A DNA stretch of 64,000 nucleotides from Nocardia pneumoniae NBRC 100136 (GTDB taxonomy: Bacteria; Actinomycetota; Actinomycetes; Mycobacteriales; Mycobacteriaceae): contig NZ_BAGF01000026.1 in NCBI RefSeq assembly GCF_000308755.1, positions 1 to 64,000 of the forward strand. Direction: 5' to 3'. A model generated the notes under the pieces. That model was not told the DNA's origin. It was given only the letters and a program-made list of their open reading frames with translations, and made no database searches. Shown here piece by piece: positions 34,161 to 43,304 of this stretch; position 1 is the first letter of the stretch; each line of letters starts with the position of its first letter. The translations under genes were made by a program, and so were the position numbers.

Positions 34161-34382
34161 TCAGTGCACGCAGCCTGCGGCGTGGAGGTCGGCGTACACC
34201 TCGTCGGAGACGGTGATGAGGCCGAGGCCGACATTCGCCCCCAGGTCCACATCCGCTTCGAGCGCGCAGGTCAGCAGTTGCGCGGTGACGACGATGGTCT
34301 GGTCGGCCTGCGCGGCGCCCGCGCCCGCGATGGTCGAACAGGCCAGTGCCACGGCGATGGCACCTGCTTTGACGAATCGCAC
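34161..34382 (-). CDS. Small exported protein with signal peptide
   Basis: Unknown secreted peptide of 73 residues. The GTG at 34382 follows AAGGAGG by five to six bases and opens MRFVKAGAIAVALACSTIAG, then AGAAQAD, a signal peptide with cleavage after AQA. The mature part (about 47 residues) has two cysteines (LLTCALE, AAGCVH) that may form one disulfide. An upstream ATG at 34427 would disrupt the signal peptide. Codes opposite the stump of the MmcQ-type gene. No family recognised. Confidence 0.75.
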   Translation of the reverse strand: MRFVKAGAIAVALACSTIAGAGAAQADQTIVVTAQLLTCALEADVDLGANVGLGLITVSDEVYADLHAAGCVH

Positions 34383-34757
34383 GATGTCCTCCTTCGAATC
34401 GAAGTGTGCACAGCTTGGATTGGTCATTCGTCCGGGGTGATCGAGCTGTGTCCGGTGGACATCGGTCGCCCCGGGCAGACGCCTTGCCGTCTGCAGTTGC
34501 AGACCCTAACAACGGGCGTCGGCTGTGGCCGCTCGCGTCGGCAACACCGGCGATTCGCCTATCCGCCTCAGTGCGGTGTGGTTTGAATGTTCAACGCTTC
34601 CATGAGGAACGATATCGGCGGGTATGGTCTCGGCCGACGGAACTGCGAGCCGGGTCGCCCTGTCGGTCGAGGTGATCGCGCGGCCCCGGCGGAGAGCAGA
34701 TCACCCAAAAGCGTTCGTTAAGCGAACTTTTGGCGCACGCCGACAAGATCGGCGCCC
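34383..34757. other. Divergent spacer before the Hsp90-like gene
   Basis: 375 bases without a convincing gene. The main structure is an interrupted inverted repeat: CAAAA (34706-34710) plus GTTCG (34713-34717) pair with CGAAC (34723-34727) plus TTTTG (34728-34732). It sits 25 bases before the Hsp90-like start, so it may be an operator or a leader hairpin. It does not match CIRCE or the mycobacterial HAIR element. Confidence 0.5.
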
Positions 34758-36596
34758 ATGGTGAACACAACGCCGCGAGATCCGGCGGCGGTACACAACA
34801 GTCATTCGTTCCAGGTCGATCTGCGCGGGATCGTTGACCTGCTCTCCCATCACCTCTACTCCGGTCCACGGGTCTATCTGCGCGAGCTGTTGCAGAACGC
34901 CGTCGACGCGGTGACCGCACGCATCAGTCTGGAACCCGTGGCCCGCACGGTGATCCGGCTCGTAGTGGACGAGTCGGGCCTGCGGATCAGCGATCCCGGC
35001 GTCGGCCTGACCGAGGCCGACGTGCACCGGTTCCTGGCCACTATCGGTCGCTCGTCCAAGCGTGACGACATCGAAGGCGCGCGCCGAGAGTTCCTCGGGC
35101 AGTTCGGAATCGGGCTGCTGGCCTGCTTCACGGTCGCCGACACCATCCGCGTGGTCACCCGATCCGCCACCGACACCACGGCCCCACCGGTCGAGTGGCT
35201 GGCCGCCGCCGACGGCACGTACGCGGTGCGTGCGCTCGATCCCGATGACTATCCGGAGCCGGGCACCACGGTGTGGCTCAGCCCGCGCGGCGGGGCGCGA
35301 GCGTGGTTCCAGCCGCGGCGGGTGATCGATCTGGCGCGCGAATTCGGGTCGCTGCTGCCCTACGAGGTGACAGTGGAATCCGACGGTGTCGTCGAGTCGG
35401 TCACCGACGGCCTTCCGGTATGGCGGCGTGCATATGCCACCGCGGAGGACCGCAAAGCCGCATTGCTCGAGTACGGTCACCGGACGCTGGGTTTCCCGCC
35501 GCTCGACGCGATCGAACTCGATGCCGGTCCGGCCGGGGTGAGCGGTGTGGCCTACGTGCTCTCCCAGCCGGGGAACCCCACCGAGGGCAGTGCCCACCGG
35601 GTGTACCTGAAAGGGATGCTGCTGGGTGACGCGGTGCGCGGCGTGCTGCCGGACTGGGCGTTCTTCGTGCGCTGTGTGATCGACACCGATACGCTGCGGC
35701 CCACCGCGTCGCGGGAGGCGCTCTACGAGGACGAGCGGCTGGCCGTCGTCCGGGAAGTACTCGGCGACCAGATCCGGGACTGGCTCACCGAGATCGCCGT
35801 CGAGCAGCCGCGGCGGCTGGCCGCGTTCCTGTCGGTGCACGCGCTCGGGGTGAAGGCGATGGCCAGGCATTCCCTCGATCTGTTGCGGATCATGCTGCCG
35901 CACTTGACTTTCGAGACCACCGACGGACGCGTGCCGCTGACCGAGTTCGCCCGCGACCATCGCACGGTGCGGGTGACCTCGACGGTCGAGGAATTCCGCC
36001 AGGTGGCCTCGACCGCCGCCGCGCAGGGGATCGGAGTCGTCAACGGCGGCTACGCCTACGACCGCGACCTGGTCGCGCTGTTGCCGCGGCTGGTGCGCGG
36101 CGTCGAGGTGGTCGAACTCGACGCCGAGGCGATCACGGCGGCCCTGGATATGGTCGACCCGGCCGAGGAATTGGTTCTCGCGCCGGTGCTCACACTGGCG
36201 CGCACCGTGCTGGACCCGCTGACCTGCGACGTGATCGTCCGGGCCTTCCATCCGGTCTCGGTGCCCGCGCTCTATCTGGACGGACGCGCCGCCCGCACGG
36301 AACGAGCCAGGGCGCAGACCGCCGAAGGCGCGGACGAATTGTGGTCCGAGATCCTCGGCGCTCTGGCGGCCGCGGTGCCGCGTGCCCAGCTCGTCCTGAA
36401 CTACCACAGCCCGATCGTGCGCAGACTGACCCGCATCGGCGACCCGGGATTGCTGAAGACGGCGGTGGAATCGCTGTACGGCCAAGCCCTGCTGATGACC
36501 CATCGCCCGCTCAGCGCGGCGGACACGGCACTGCTCAACCGCGCTTTCGGCGAATTCCTGGGCTGGGCAACGCATCGCGGCGAAGGGACCGAGTGA
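34758..36596 (+). CDS. Hsp90-family (GHKL ATPase) protein, divergent HtpG
   Basis: A 612-residue chaperone-like ATPase. The Bergerat fold is intact: ELLQNAVDAV (E43, N47), DPGVGLT (79-85), and the lid glycines GQFGIGLLACF (114-124). A middle domain with the catalytic arginine loop (DTDTLRPTASREALYED) follows. The C-terminal 200 residues do not look like the HtpG dimerisation domain and are rich in Val/Ala/Leu. It precedes a TPR-like protein with overlapping or nearly overlapping start, so the pair likely forms a complex. Clients are unknown; this is not the main HtpG by the divergent C-terminus. Confidence 0.85.
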   Translation: MVNTTPRDPAAVHNSHSFQVDLRGIVDLLSHHLYSGPRVYLRELLQNAVDAVTARISLEPVARTVIRLVVDESGLRISDPGVGLTEADVHRFLATIGRSSKRDDIEGARREFLGQFGIGLLACFTVADTIRVVTRSATDTTAPPVEWLAAADGTYAVRALDPDDYPEPGTTVWLSPRGGARAWFQPRRVIDLAREFGSLLPYEVTVESDGVVESVTDGLPVWRRAYATAEDRKAALLEYGHRTLGFPPLDAIELDAGPAGVSGVAYVLSQPGNPTEGSAHRVYLKGMLLGDAVRGVLPDWAFFVRCVIDTDTLRPTASREALYEDERLAVVREVLGDQIRDWLTEIAVEQPRRLAAFLSVHALGVKAMARHSLDLLRIMLPHLTFETTDGRVPLTEFARDHRTVRVTSTVEEFRQVASTAAAQGIGVVNGGYAYDRDLVALLPRLVRGVEVVELDAEAITAALDMVDPAEELVLAPVLTLARTVLDPLTCDVIVRAFHPVSVPALYLDGRAARTERARAQTAEGADELWSEILGALAAAVPRAQLVLNYHSPIVRRLTRIGDPGLLKTAVESLYGQALLMTHRPLSAADTALLNRAFGEFLGWATHRGEGTE

Positions 36597-36598
36597 CC

Positions 36599-38551
36599 AT
36601 GGACACCGCCACGATCACGACGGAGTTGGCGCAGGTCTGCGCCCTCCCGCACGGCCGCATCCGCAACGAGCGACTCGAAACGCTGGCCGCCGCCGCGAAA
36701 GCCGGACCGGACCGCGCGCTCGAAGGCCGTGTGCTGCTGGAACTGGCCAAGTCCTACACCTTGGCCGGGGAACGGGATCTGGTGCCGGTCGCCTATGGCA
36801 GGCTGCTGCGCGTCTACGACGATCACCCCGTCGAGCTGGGACCGATGACCCATTCGGTGCACTGGCATCTGAAGTGGATGACCTGGGGGATGATCGACAA
36901 CCCATCGATACCCTTGCCCACGGTTCACCGTTGGTTCGACGAGCTCGACAACCGTTTTCGTCAGCGTGGATACAGCCTGCGCCCGGTGCTGGCGTTGCGC
37001 GCCGAACTCGCGCGCAAGACCGGTGACAGCGCGTCGGCCACCGAGTTTCTGGAGGCGGCGATGGCCGCCCCACGCGACGGCATGTCCGACTGCGACGCCT
37101 GTGAGCGCAACGAATGGGGCACCGCCAGCGTGTCATTCGGCGACGACGACGCGGGCCTCGCGCACTGGCAACCCGTGCTCGACGGCGACCGGACCTGTGC
37201 CGAAGAACCGCACCGGGTGCTGGCCGCGGCCTTGCTTCCGCTGGTGCGCACCGGTCGCGTCGCCGCCGCGCGCAGCGCGCATCTGACCGGGTACCCCTTG
37301 GTCCGGCACACCGAGGACCTGCGAGCCTCGGTGGCGCTGCACGCCGAGTTCTGCGCCCTGACCGGAAACGAGGCGCGCGGGCTGGAGATCCTCGCCGAAC
37401 ACGCGAGCTGGCTCACCGATCCGGGTGCCGACGCCGCCGCCCGGCTGGCGTTCGCGACCGGCGTGTGCGTGCTGCTGCGCAGGCTGGTCGCGCTGCGGCT
37501 CGGCGATCTTCCGCTCGCGTCCGGGACCGTGGAATCGATCCGCGCGGATCTCGAAGTCGAGATCGGTGCGCTGTGCACCCGCTACGACGTCCGCAACGGC
37601 AACAGCGTGGTCAGCCTGCGCACCGCCGCACGGCTCGCGGCCCGGCCCCTGCTGGACGGGCTGCCGCTCGGCCTGCGCAGCCGGTTGCCCCGCGCGAGCG
37701 CCCTGTCCGCGGCTCCCGCGGAACTCTCCGGTGATCCGACCGCCGAGGTGCGGCGGCTCGCCGAACTCGGCGCCGCCCGGCTCGGCGACGCGCCCGAGCA
37801 GGCGGAAGCCCACCTGCGCGAGGCCCTGGCACTCGGCACGCCGGTGTTGCCGCCAGAGGAGGCCGCCCGGCTGGGTGCGCAGCTGGTCATCGCCATCGCC
37901 AGCCAACCAGGCCGCGCGCTGGACCTCGCCGACGCCGCCGTGCGTGCCGCCGCTCGCTGGGAAGGGCTCTCTGAACCGGACGTGTTGCACCACACCCTGG
38001 TCGCCGCGCGCGCATTCCACCGCGCCGAACGCCACGGCGAGGCGGTCGCCCTGTTCGACCAGGCGCTCACCGGCGCCGAGATACCCTATCCGCCAGCCGA
38101 ACTGGCCCTGGTGCGCAAGCAGTTCGGCCTGTCCCTGACCGCGTTGAACCGGCACCGCGAGGCCGTGCATCACTTCCTCGACGGGGCCCGCCTCGTCGAG
38201 CACGATCCGGAGCGGTCCACGCTGCACGCGGAACTCGCGTGGTCGGCGGCCACCGCGTTGGAGCACTGCGGGCAGGACGAGGAGGCCGTGGCGGCCTACC
38301 ACCGCGCGGCCGAAGTGTGGGCACGGCTGGGCGAGGTGGCGGCGCGGGCGCGCTGCCTGCGCTCGGCGGCCTGGCTCCAGGTGTCCGGCGGCGCGGGTGC
38401 CGGACCCTGGCTGCACTCCATGCGGGCCTTGATCGCCGAGCTGGCGCCGCTGGCCGGGCAGTCGGCGCAGGCGGCCGACGAACTCGCGCGCACTCGTGCC
38501 CACCTGGCTCGCATGCTGGAGTTGGGCGGCGTCCGCGAGTCCAGCGCCTAG
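36599..38551 (+). CDS. Large TPR-like helical repeat protein, partner of the Hsp90-like gene
   Basis: A 650-residue, alanine- and leucine-rich protein made of helical pairs. Repeats resembling TPRs are clearest from about 410 to 620, for example AELAWSAATALEHCGQDEEAV followed by AYHRAAEVWARLGE. An N-terminal part contains CDAC (about 162-165). Start: ATG 36599, two bases after the hsp90 stop; a GTG at 36593 overlapping that stop is also possible. TPR domains commonly dock on Hsp90 in eukaryotes; here the link is inferred from the operon. No enzymatic motif is visible. Confidence 0.8.
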   Translation: MDTATITTELAQVCALPHGRIRNERLETLAAAAKAGPDRALEGRVLLELAKSYTLAGERDLVPVAYGRLLRVYDDHPVELGPMTHSVHWHLKWMTWGMIDNPSIPLPTVHRWFDELDNRFRQRGYSLRPVLALRAELARKTGDSASATEFLEAAMAAPRDGMSDCDACERNEWGTASVSFGDDDAGLAHWQPVLDGDRTCAEEPHRVLAAALLPLVRTGRVAAARSAHLTGYPLVRHTEDLRASVALHAEFCALTGNEARGLEILAEHASWLTDPGADAAARLAFATGVCVLLRRLVALRLGDLPLASGTVESIRADLEVEIGALCTRYDVRNGNSVVSLRTAARLAARPLLDGLPLGLRSRLPRASALSAAPAELSGDPTAEVRRLAELGAARLGDAPEQAEAHLREALALGTPVLPPEEAARLGAQLVIAIASQPGRALDLADAAVRAAARWEGLSEPDVLHHTLVAARAFHRAERHGEAVALFDQALTGAEIPYPPAELALVRKQFGLSLTALNRHREAVHHFLDGARLVEHDPERSTLHAELAWSAATALEHCGQDEEAVAAYHRAAEVWARLGEVAARARCLRSAAWLQVSGGAGAGPWLHSMRALIAELAPLAGQSAQAADELARTRAHLARMLELGGVRESSA

Positions 38552-38637
38552 CGCTGCCGTTCGGTGTGCGGGCGGGCGTCCCCAGTTGGCGTCCGCCCTG
38601 CTGACCGGCCCGAGGCGACCCGTTAAGCTCGGCAGTC

Positions 38638-39279
38638 ATGCACGAGACAGGTCGGCGCGGCCGCAAGCTCGGGGTGATGGGCGGCACGTTCGACCCCATC
38701 CACCACGGGCATCTGGTCGCCGCCAGCGAGGTCGCCCATCGCTTCGAGCTGGACGAAGTGATCTTCGTCCCGACCGGACAGCCGTGGCAGAAGTCACACA
38801 AGCGGGTCAGTCCGGCCGAGGACCGCTACCTGATGACCGTGATCGCCACCGCGTCCAACCCGCGGTTTTCGGTCAGCCGCGCGGACATCGACCGCGGCAA
38901 GGTCACCTACACCGTCGACACACTGCGCGAGATGCAAGCGCAGTATCCCGACGCCCAGCTGTACTTCATCACCGGTGCGGACGCGCTGGCCAGCATCCTG
39001 ACATGGCAGGATTGGGCGGAACTGTTCGAACTGGCGAAGTTCGTCGGGGTGAGCCGTCCGGGGTACGAGCTGAACACCGATCATCTCGAGGACCATCTGC
39101 GAGATCTTCCGGCCGATGCGGTGACCATGATCGAAATCCCCGCGTTGGCGATCTCGTCGAGCGAATGCCGTCGCCGCGCCGCCGAGAACCGGCCGGTGTG
39201 GTACCTCGTCCCCGACGGGGTGGTGCAGTACATATCGAAGCGGCACCTGTATGTGCCCGGAGCAGCGGAAGGTAGCTGA
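38638..39279 (+). CDS. nadD: Nicotinate-nucleotide adenylyltransferase
   Basis: Adenylates nicotinic acid mononucleotide in NAD synthesis. The 213 residues contain [15 protein letters not shown] (nucleotide-binding loop, about 12-26), the ISSSECRRR motif near the C-terminus (equivalent of ISSTxIR), and the conserved [11 protein letters not shown]. Order nadD-rsfS-gpgP-octT-degV is the same as in M. tuberculosis Rv2421c-Rv2417c. A repeat-like linker of about 97 bases separates it from rsfS. Confidence 0.96.
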   Translation: MHETGRRGRKLGVMGGTFDPIHHGHLVAASEVAHRFELDEVIFVPTGQPWQKSHKRVSPAEDRYLMTVIATASNPRFSVSRADIDRGKVTYTVDTLREMQAQYPDAQLYFITGADALASILTWQDWAELFELAKFVGVSRPGYELNTDHLEDHLRDLPADAVTMIEIPALAISSSECRRRAAENRPVWYLVPDGVVQYISKRHLYVPGAAEGS

Positions 39280-39281
39280 GC

Positions 39282-39366
39282 GTGAGCGAGCGCAAAGGTG
39301 CGGGCACGAGTGCGCGGACCATCGAGACAGCCGTGAACGCGGTCGTGCCGGAATCGAGCGCCAGCG
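39282..39366 (+). repeat. Linker element bounded by GTGAGCGAGCG and GAGCGCCAGCG (copy A)
   Basis: Begins three bases after the nadD stop with GTGAGCGAGCG (39282-39292) and ends with GAGCGCCAGCG (39356-39366), 10 bases before the rsfS ATG. The same two end motifs flank a longer element at 46980-47100 between comEC and holA. The interior is not conserved in sequence but has similar composition, suggesting a dispersed gene-linking repeat family. Confidence 0.5.
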
Positions 39367-39376
39367 GGGTGCGGGC

Positions 39377-39790
39377 ATGAGTGCCTCGGTGGAATCGGTC
39401 GAGATCGCCCAGGTCGCCGCACGGGCCGCCGACGAGAAGCTGGCGTCCGACGTGGTGGTGCTGGACGTGTCCGAGCAGCTGGTGATCACGGACTGCTTCG
39501 TGATCGCGTCCGCGCCCAACGAGCGTCAGGTGAACGCCATCGTCGACAACGTGGAAGAGAAGCTGCGCGCCGCCGGGCACAAGCCGGTTCGGCGCGAGGG
39601 CACCCGCGAAGGTCGCTGGGCGCTGCTGGACTACGTCGACGTCGTAGTGCACATCCAGCACAATGACGAGCGCAATTTCTATGCGCTGGAACGCCTCTGG
39701 AAGGACTGTCCGGTCGTGCCGGTCGAAGGCGTCACCGGGTCCGGGCCCCAGGCTCGGGACGCGGCGGCGGAGGACGAGGCCCGATCGTGA
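39377..39790 (+). CDS. rsfS: Ribosomal silencing factor RsfS
   Basis: Binds ribosomal protein L14 and blocks subunit joining in slow growth. The ATG at 39377 gives 137 residues with the Oligomerisation/RsfS hallmarks: LDVSEQLVITDCFVIASAPNERQV, EGTREGRWALLDYVDVVVHI and FYALERLWKDCP. Length is standard with a short acidic tail. Its stop overlaps the GTG start of the phosphatase gene (GTGA), so the genes are coupled. Confidence 0.95.
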   Translation: MSASVESVEIAQVAARAADEKLASDVVVLDVSEQLVITDCFVIASAPNERQVNAIVDNVEEKLRAAGHKPVRREGTREGRWALLDYVDVVVHIQHNDERNFYALERLWKDCPVVPVEGVTGSGPQARDAAAEDEARS

Positions 39791-40446
39791 GCAGACATGC
39801 CGGCGTGCGCACTCTGATTCTGTTGCGCCACGGGCAAACCGAATGGAACGCCGCCGACCGGATGCAGGGCCAGATCGACACCGATCTCACCGAACTCGGT
39901 CGCAGACAGGCCAAAGAAGCCGCCCGCGAACTGGTTTCGCGCAATGCCATCGCGATCCACTCGTCGGATCTGCGCCGTGCGTTCGACACCGCGACCGCGC
40001 TGGCCGACCACACCGGCCTCGCCGTCGTGCCGGACACCAGGCTGCGGGAGACCAATCTCGGCGACTGGGAGGGACTCACCCACCTCGAGGTGGACGCGGA
40101 TTACCCGGGCGCGCGCATCGCGTGGCGGCTGGACGCGAGCTACACACCCCCGAACGGGGAGAGCAAGCTCCAGGTCGGCGCGCGGTCGCTGCCGGTTGTC
40201 CAGGAGTTGCTCGCCGAGCGGCAGGACTGGCCCGGCCGGACTATCATCCTGGTGGCGCACGGCGGGCTGATCGCCGCCCTCACGGCCGCGCTGCTCGACC
40301 TCCCGCCGCAGAACTGGCCGATCCTCGGCGGATTGGCCAACACCAGTTGGGTGCAGCTGAGCAGTCACGGCCCGAGCATCGAACAGCCCGGCTGGCGCCT
40401 GGATGTGTGGAACGCAGCGGCGAAGGTAGCACCAGATGTCCTCTGA
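39787..40446 (+). CDS. gpgP: Histidine phosphatase, glucosyl-3-phosphoglycerate phosphatase
   Basis: Phosphoglycerate-mutase-like phosphatase of 219 residues. The catalytic [10 protein letters not shown] (phosphohistidine H15), [12 protein letters not shown] and [10 protein letters not shown] motifs are all present. Position between rsfS and octT equals Rv2419c, the glucosyl-3-phosphoglycerate phosphatase that yields glucosylglycerate for methylglucose lipopolysaccharides. Function is inferred from synteny and family; a general phosphomutase role cannot be excluded. Start is GTG 39787, overlapping rsfS; its stop lies inside the octT start region (11-bp overlap). Confidence 0.9.
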   Translation: MSRHAGVRTLILLRHGQTEWNAADRMQGQIDTDLTELGRRQAKEAARELVSRNAIAIHSSDLRRAFDTATALADHTGLAVVPDTRLRETNLGDWEGLTHLEVDADYPGARIAWRLDASYTPPNGESKLQVGARSLPVVQELLAERQDWPGRTIILVAHGGLIAALTAALLDLPPQNWPILGGLANTSWVQLSSHGPSIEQPGWRLDVWNAAAKVAPDVL

Positions 40447-41653
40447 AGATCCGATCAGATCGGTCCCGGACGAACTGTTCCGTAAGGTGTCGGCGAAGCC
40501 CGAGCGGCAGCTGCCGGACGCGTTGTTCGGCGGCCCGCCACCGGCAGCGCGTGAACCCGAAGCGCAAGTCGAGGCATCGTCCTCGGGCACGGCGGAATCC
40601 GGCGGCTCCGCCGAGGAATCCGACGGAGGGGACGCGGACGACGATCGATCGGTGGCGGCGGTATCCGCGGAAGTCGCCACCGGGGTGCAGCCGGGTGCCC
40701 GTGCCGGTGACGAGCCCGTCGTCGCGCGATCCGGCGATGTCGAGTCCGCGGTCGGCGACGGCGACGGGCCCGCCGATGTGGCCGAGGACAACGGCTCCGC
40801 GTCGGTCGGAACGGCCGAGCACGACTCCGAATCCGCCGATTCCATGGCCGCCCAGACCTCGGAGGGATCCGCACCCGGCGTAGCTGCCGACTCTGCCCCT
40901 CCCACCGCGGAACCGGCGGCCGACGAGTCCGACAAGTCGAATGCGACCGCGCGGCCGGTGCTCCTGGTGCTCGCCGACTCGCTGGCCTATTTCGGGCCGA
41001 AGGGTGGCCTGCCCGCCGACCATCCGCGGATCTGGCCGAACCTGGTCGCCGCCGAATTGGATTGGGATGTCGAGCTGGTCGCGCGGATCGGCTGGACCTG
41101 CCGCGACGCCTACTGGGCGCTGATCGGCGATCCCCGGGTGTGGGCCGCGGTACCGCGCGCCGGTGCGGTGGTGTTCGCCGTCGGCGGCATGGACACCTTG
41201 CCGTCGCCGCTGCCGACCGCGCTGCGCGAGCTGATCCGGTACGTGCGCCCGCCCGCCCTGCGCCGCGCCATCCGCGCCACCTACAACTGGTTGCAGCCGA
41301 AACTGTCGAAACTCGGCCGCCCGGTAGCGCTTCCACCGAAGGTGAGCGTCGACTACCTGGAACAGTCCCGCACCGCGCTGGCGCAGTTGCGTCCCGAGCT
41401 GCCGGTCGTCGCGGTGCTGCCCTCGGTGCACAACTGCGACGCCTACGGACGCGTGCACTCCGGTCGGCCGCGCGCTGTCGCGGCGCTGCAAGCCTGGTCG
41501 GAGCGGACCTCGGTGCCGCTGGTCGACTTGGCCGACGCCGTGCGCGACAACATCTTCTCCGGCGAGGCGAACCCGGACGGCATCCATTGGGGCTGGGCGG
41601 GCCACACGGCGGTGGCGAACGCGATGGTCAAGACCCTGCAGGAGGTTCGGTAG
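40436..41653 (+). CDS. octT: SGNH hydrolase-type diglucosylglycerate octanoyltransferase
   Basis: Acyltransferase predicted to add octanoate to diglucosylglycerate, an early acylation in methylglucose lipopolysaccharide synthesis (Rv2418c). 405 residues. About 165 N-terminal residues are low-complexity and acidic (Glu/Ser/Ala/Gly) with no domain; the catalytic part starts [20 protein letters not shown] (GDSL-type Ser near 182), has GGMD (oxyanion block), and ends [10 protein letters not shown] with the Asp-His pair. The mycobacterial enzyme lacks so long an extension as far as I recall. It overlaps the gpgP stop by 11 bases; degV follows after three bases. Confidence 0.85.
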   Translation: MSSEDPIRSVPDELFRKVSAKPERQLPDALFGGPPPAAREPEAQVEASSSGTAESGGSAEESDGGDADDDRSVAAVSAEVATGVQPGARAGDEPVVARSGDVESAVGDGDGPADVAEDNGSASVGTAEHDSESADSMAAQTSEGSAPGVAADSAPPTAEPAADESDKSNATARPVLLVLADSLAYFGPKGGLPADHPRIWPNLVAAELDWDVELVARIGWTCRDAYWALIGDPRVWAAVPRAGAVVFAVGGMDTLPSPLPTALRELIRYVRPPALRRAIRATYNWLQPKLSKLGRPVALPPKVSVDYLEQSRTALAQLRPELPVVAVLPSVHNCDAYGRVHSGRPRAVAALQAWSERTSVPLVDLADAVRDNIFSGEANPDGIHWGWAGHTAVANAMVKTLQEVR

Positions 41654-41656
41654 TCC

Positions 41657-42499
41657 GTGGCCGTCGTGGTCGTCACCGATTCGTCCGCCAGCCTCCCTGC
41701 CGAACACCTCCACGAGCTGGATATCGCCGTCGCCCCCCTGCACGTGCTGATCGGGGACCGGGCGATCAGGGAGGGTGTCGACCCGGTCGTCATCGATTAC
41801 GCCGCCGACACCGTCACCACCTCGGCCGCCTCACCCGGCGAGCTGTGCACGGTGTACGAGCGGGCGTTGGAGCGCAGCGGCGGCGACGGCGTTGTGGCGG
41901 TGCACCTTTCGCGGCAGTTGTCCGGGACGTGGGAGGCGGGTCGGCAGGCCGTTCGCGACATGGATGCCGCCGATCGCGTCCGCTTGGTCGACTCGCTGGG
42001 TGCCGGGCTCGCTACCGGACTGCCCGCGCTGGCCGCCGCCCGGCGGGCGCGGGCCGGGGCGCCGCTGGACGTCGTCTACGACGCGGCGGTCGCCGCCTCC
42101 GTGCGTGCCCGGACGTTCATCCTGGTCAATCGCACCGAGCAGCTGCGCCGCGGCGGCAGGCTGTCGTCGGCGGCGGCGTTCTTCGCGACCGAGCTGGTCA
42201 CCAAGCCGCTGCTGCACATCGTCGAGGGGCGGCTCGAACTGCGCGAGAAGGTCCGCACCCGCTCCAAGGCGTACACGAAACTGGTGGCCGCGGCCGTCGA
42301 CGCGGCCGGTGACGACGGCGCCGCGGTGGGCGTGCAGCACCTGGGCGCCGAGGACGCCGCGCACACCATCGCGGGGCAACTGCGCGAGCGCATTCCGGGT
42401 ATCCGCGAACTCATCGTCGCCGAATTCGGTCCCGCGCTGGCGGTGCATCTCGGGCTCGGCGCTATCGGCGTGCTCGTCGTCCCAGGTGGTTGCGCCTGA
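41657..42499 (+). CDS. DegV family fatty-acid-binding protein
   Basis: Fatty-acid-binding protein that in bacteria presents exogenous fatty acids to the fatty acid kinase FakA. The 280 residues begin VAVVVVTDSSASLPAEH, the DegV signature, with TSAASPGELCTVYERAL and the R-G-G-R-L motif RRGGRLSS lining the lipid site. GTG start, three bases after octT. Its place next to an octanoyltransferase in the conserved Rv2417c position suggests acyl supply to methylglucose lipopolysaccharide synthesis, which is inference. No fakA gene is in the window. Confidence 0.92.
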   Translation: MAVVVVTDSSASLPAEHLHELDIAVAPLHVLIGDRAIREGVDPVVIDYAADTVTTSAASPGELCTVYERALERSGGDGVVAVHLSRQLSGTWEAGRQAVRDMDAADRVRLVDSLGAGLATGLPALAAARRARAGAPLDVVYDAAVAASVRARTFILVNRTEQLRRGGRLSSAAAFFATELVTKPLLHIVEGRLELREKVRTRSKAYTKLVAAAVDAAGDDGAAVGVQHLGAEDAAHTIAGQLRERIPGIRELIVAEFGPALAVHLGLGAIGVLVVPGGCA

Positions 42500-42608
42500 T
42501 CTGCGGGGCGCCGCGCGATCGTGGCTCCTACGAAGCCTGCACGCGCGCAAACAATCTCGATGATCGGAATGCGAGCGCGTCGCCGCACGCACGGTTAGCG
42601 TCGGCGGA

Positions 42609-43097
42609 ATGACGAGTTCCGCGAAGCCGCAGGTCCGTCCACCACTGACCGTGTCGTCGGTCGACTGGGAACATCCGGACGCGGTGACCTTACGCGCGGA
42701 GATGGCCGCGGAAGTCGGACCACGCTACGCCTACTTGGCGAAGACCCTGCGCACCAGCCCGAATGCCGTCGATCCCGCCACCGTGCACCGCACGTTCGTC
42801 GCGTACTCGGACCAGCCGGTCGGCCACGCCGCGGTCCGCTGGAACGCGCGGGAACTCGAGCTCAAGCGGATGTTCGTCCGTCCCGCGCACCGCGGTTCGG
42901 GAGCCGCGGCGCTGCTGCTCGCCGCCGCCGAGGACGCCGCCCGCGCCGCCGGAAGCCCCCGACTGATCCTGCAGACCGGCCACCTGCAACCCGAAGCCGT
43001 CCGCTTCTACGAACGCAGCGGCTACCACCGCATCCCGATCTTCTCCCCGTACGAGGTTCTGCCGCTGTCGAACTGCTTCGCCAAGGATCTGCGCTGA
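42609..43097 (+). CDS. GNAT family N-acetyltransferase
   Basis: Acetyl-CoA-dependent transferase of 162 residues with motif A RMFVRPAHRGSGAAALLL and motif B YERSGYHRIP. The N-terminal arm (PPLTVSSVDWEHPDAVTLR) fits the amino-acid/small-molecule acetyltransferase type. Substrate unknown. Located between degV and comEA where M. tuberculosis has eis (Rv2416c), but this is much shorter and not an Eis homologue. It starts with ATG at 42609, 109 bases after degV. Confidence 0.85.
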   Translation: MTSSAKPQVRPPLTVSSVDWEHPDAVTLRAEMAAEVGPRYAYLAKTLRTSPNAVDPATVHRTFVAYSDQPVGHAAVRWNARELELKRMFVRPAHRGSGAAALLLAAAEDAARAAGSPRLILQTGHLQPEAVRFYERSGYHRIPIFSPYEVLPLSNCFAKDLR

Positions 43098-43304
43098 AGA
43101 GCGGATTTCGCCGCCTGACCGGCGCATAGCGTCGGGAAGGAGCTCACATCGCGTCCTTCGATGGAGTTCGGCGACGACGCGGCAAGCTGACCAGGACGAG
43201 GGACCATCGCCGAGTTGTGCACAACGCGGCGGTTATCAACAGATTCCCTGAATGCGCTGGTCGGCCGGGTTCTCTCGGCACACGGCGGCACTAGCGTCGC
43301 CGCC

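Noticed and set aside
34706..34732. Hsp90 upstream inverted repeat as CIRCE or HAIR
   Set aside because: Its arms do not match the CIRCE arms (TTAGCACTC) or the HspR element (CTTGAGT).
39282..39366. nadD-rsfS linker as a mycobacterial MIRU
   Set aside because: Placement is similar but sequence and length do not fit the MIRU units I know; kept only as an unnamed repeat.
42609..43097. GNAT gene as eis
   Set aside because: Position matches Rv2416c, but the protein is 162 residues and single-domain; Eis is over 400 residues.
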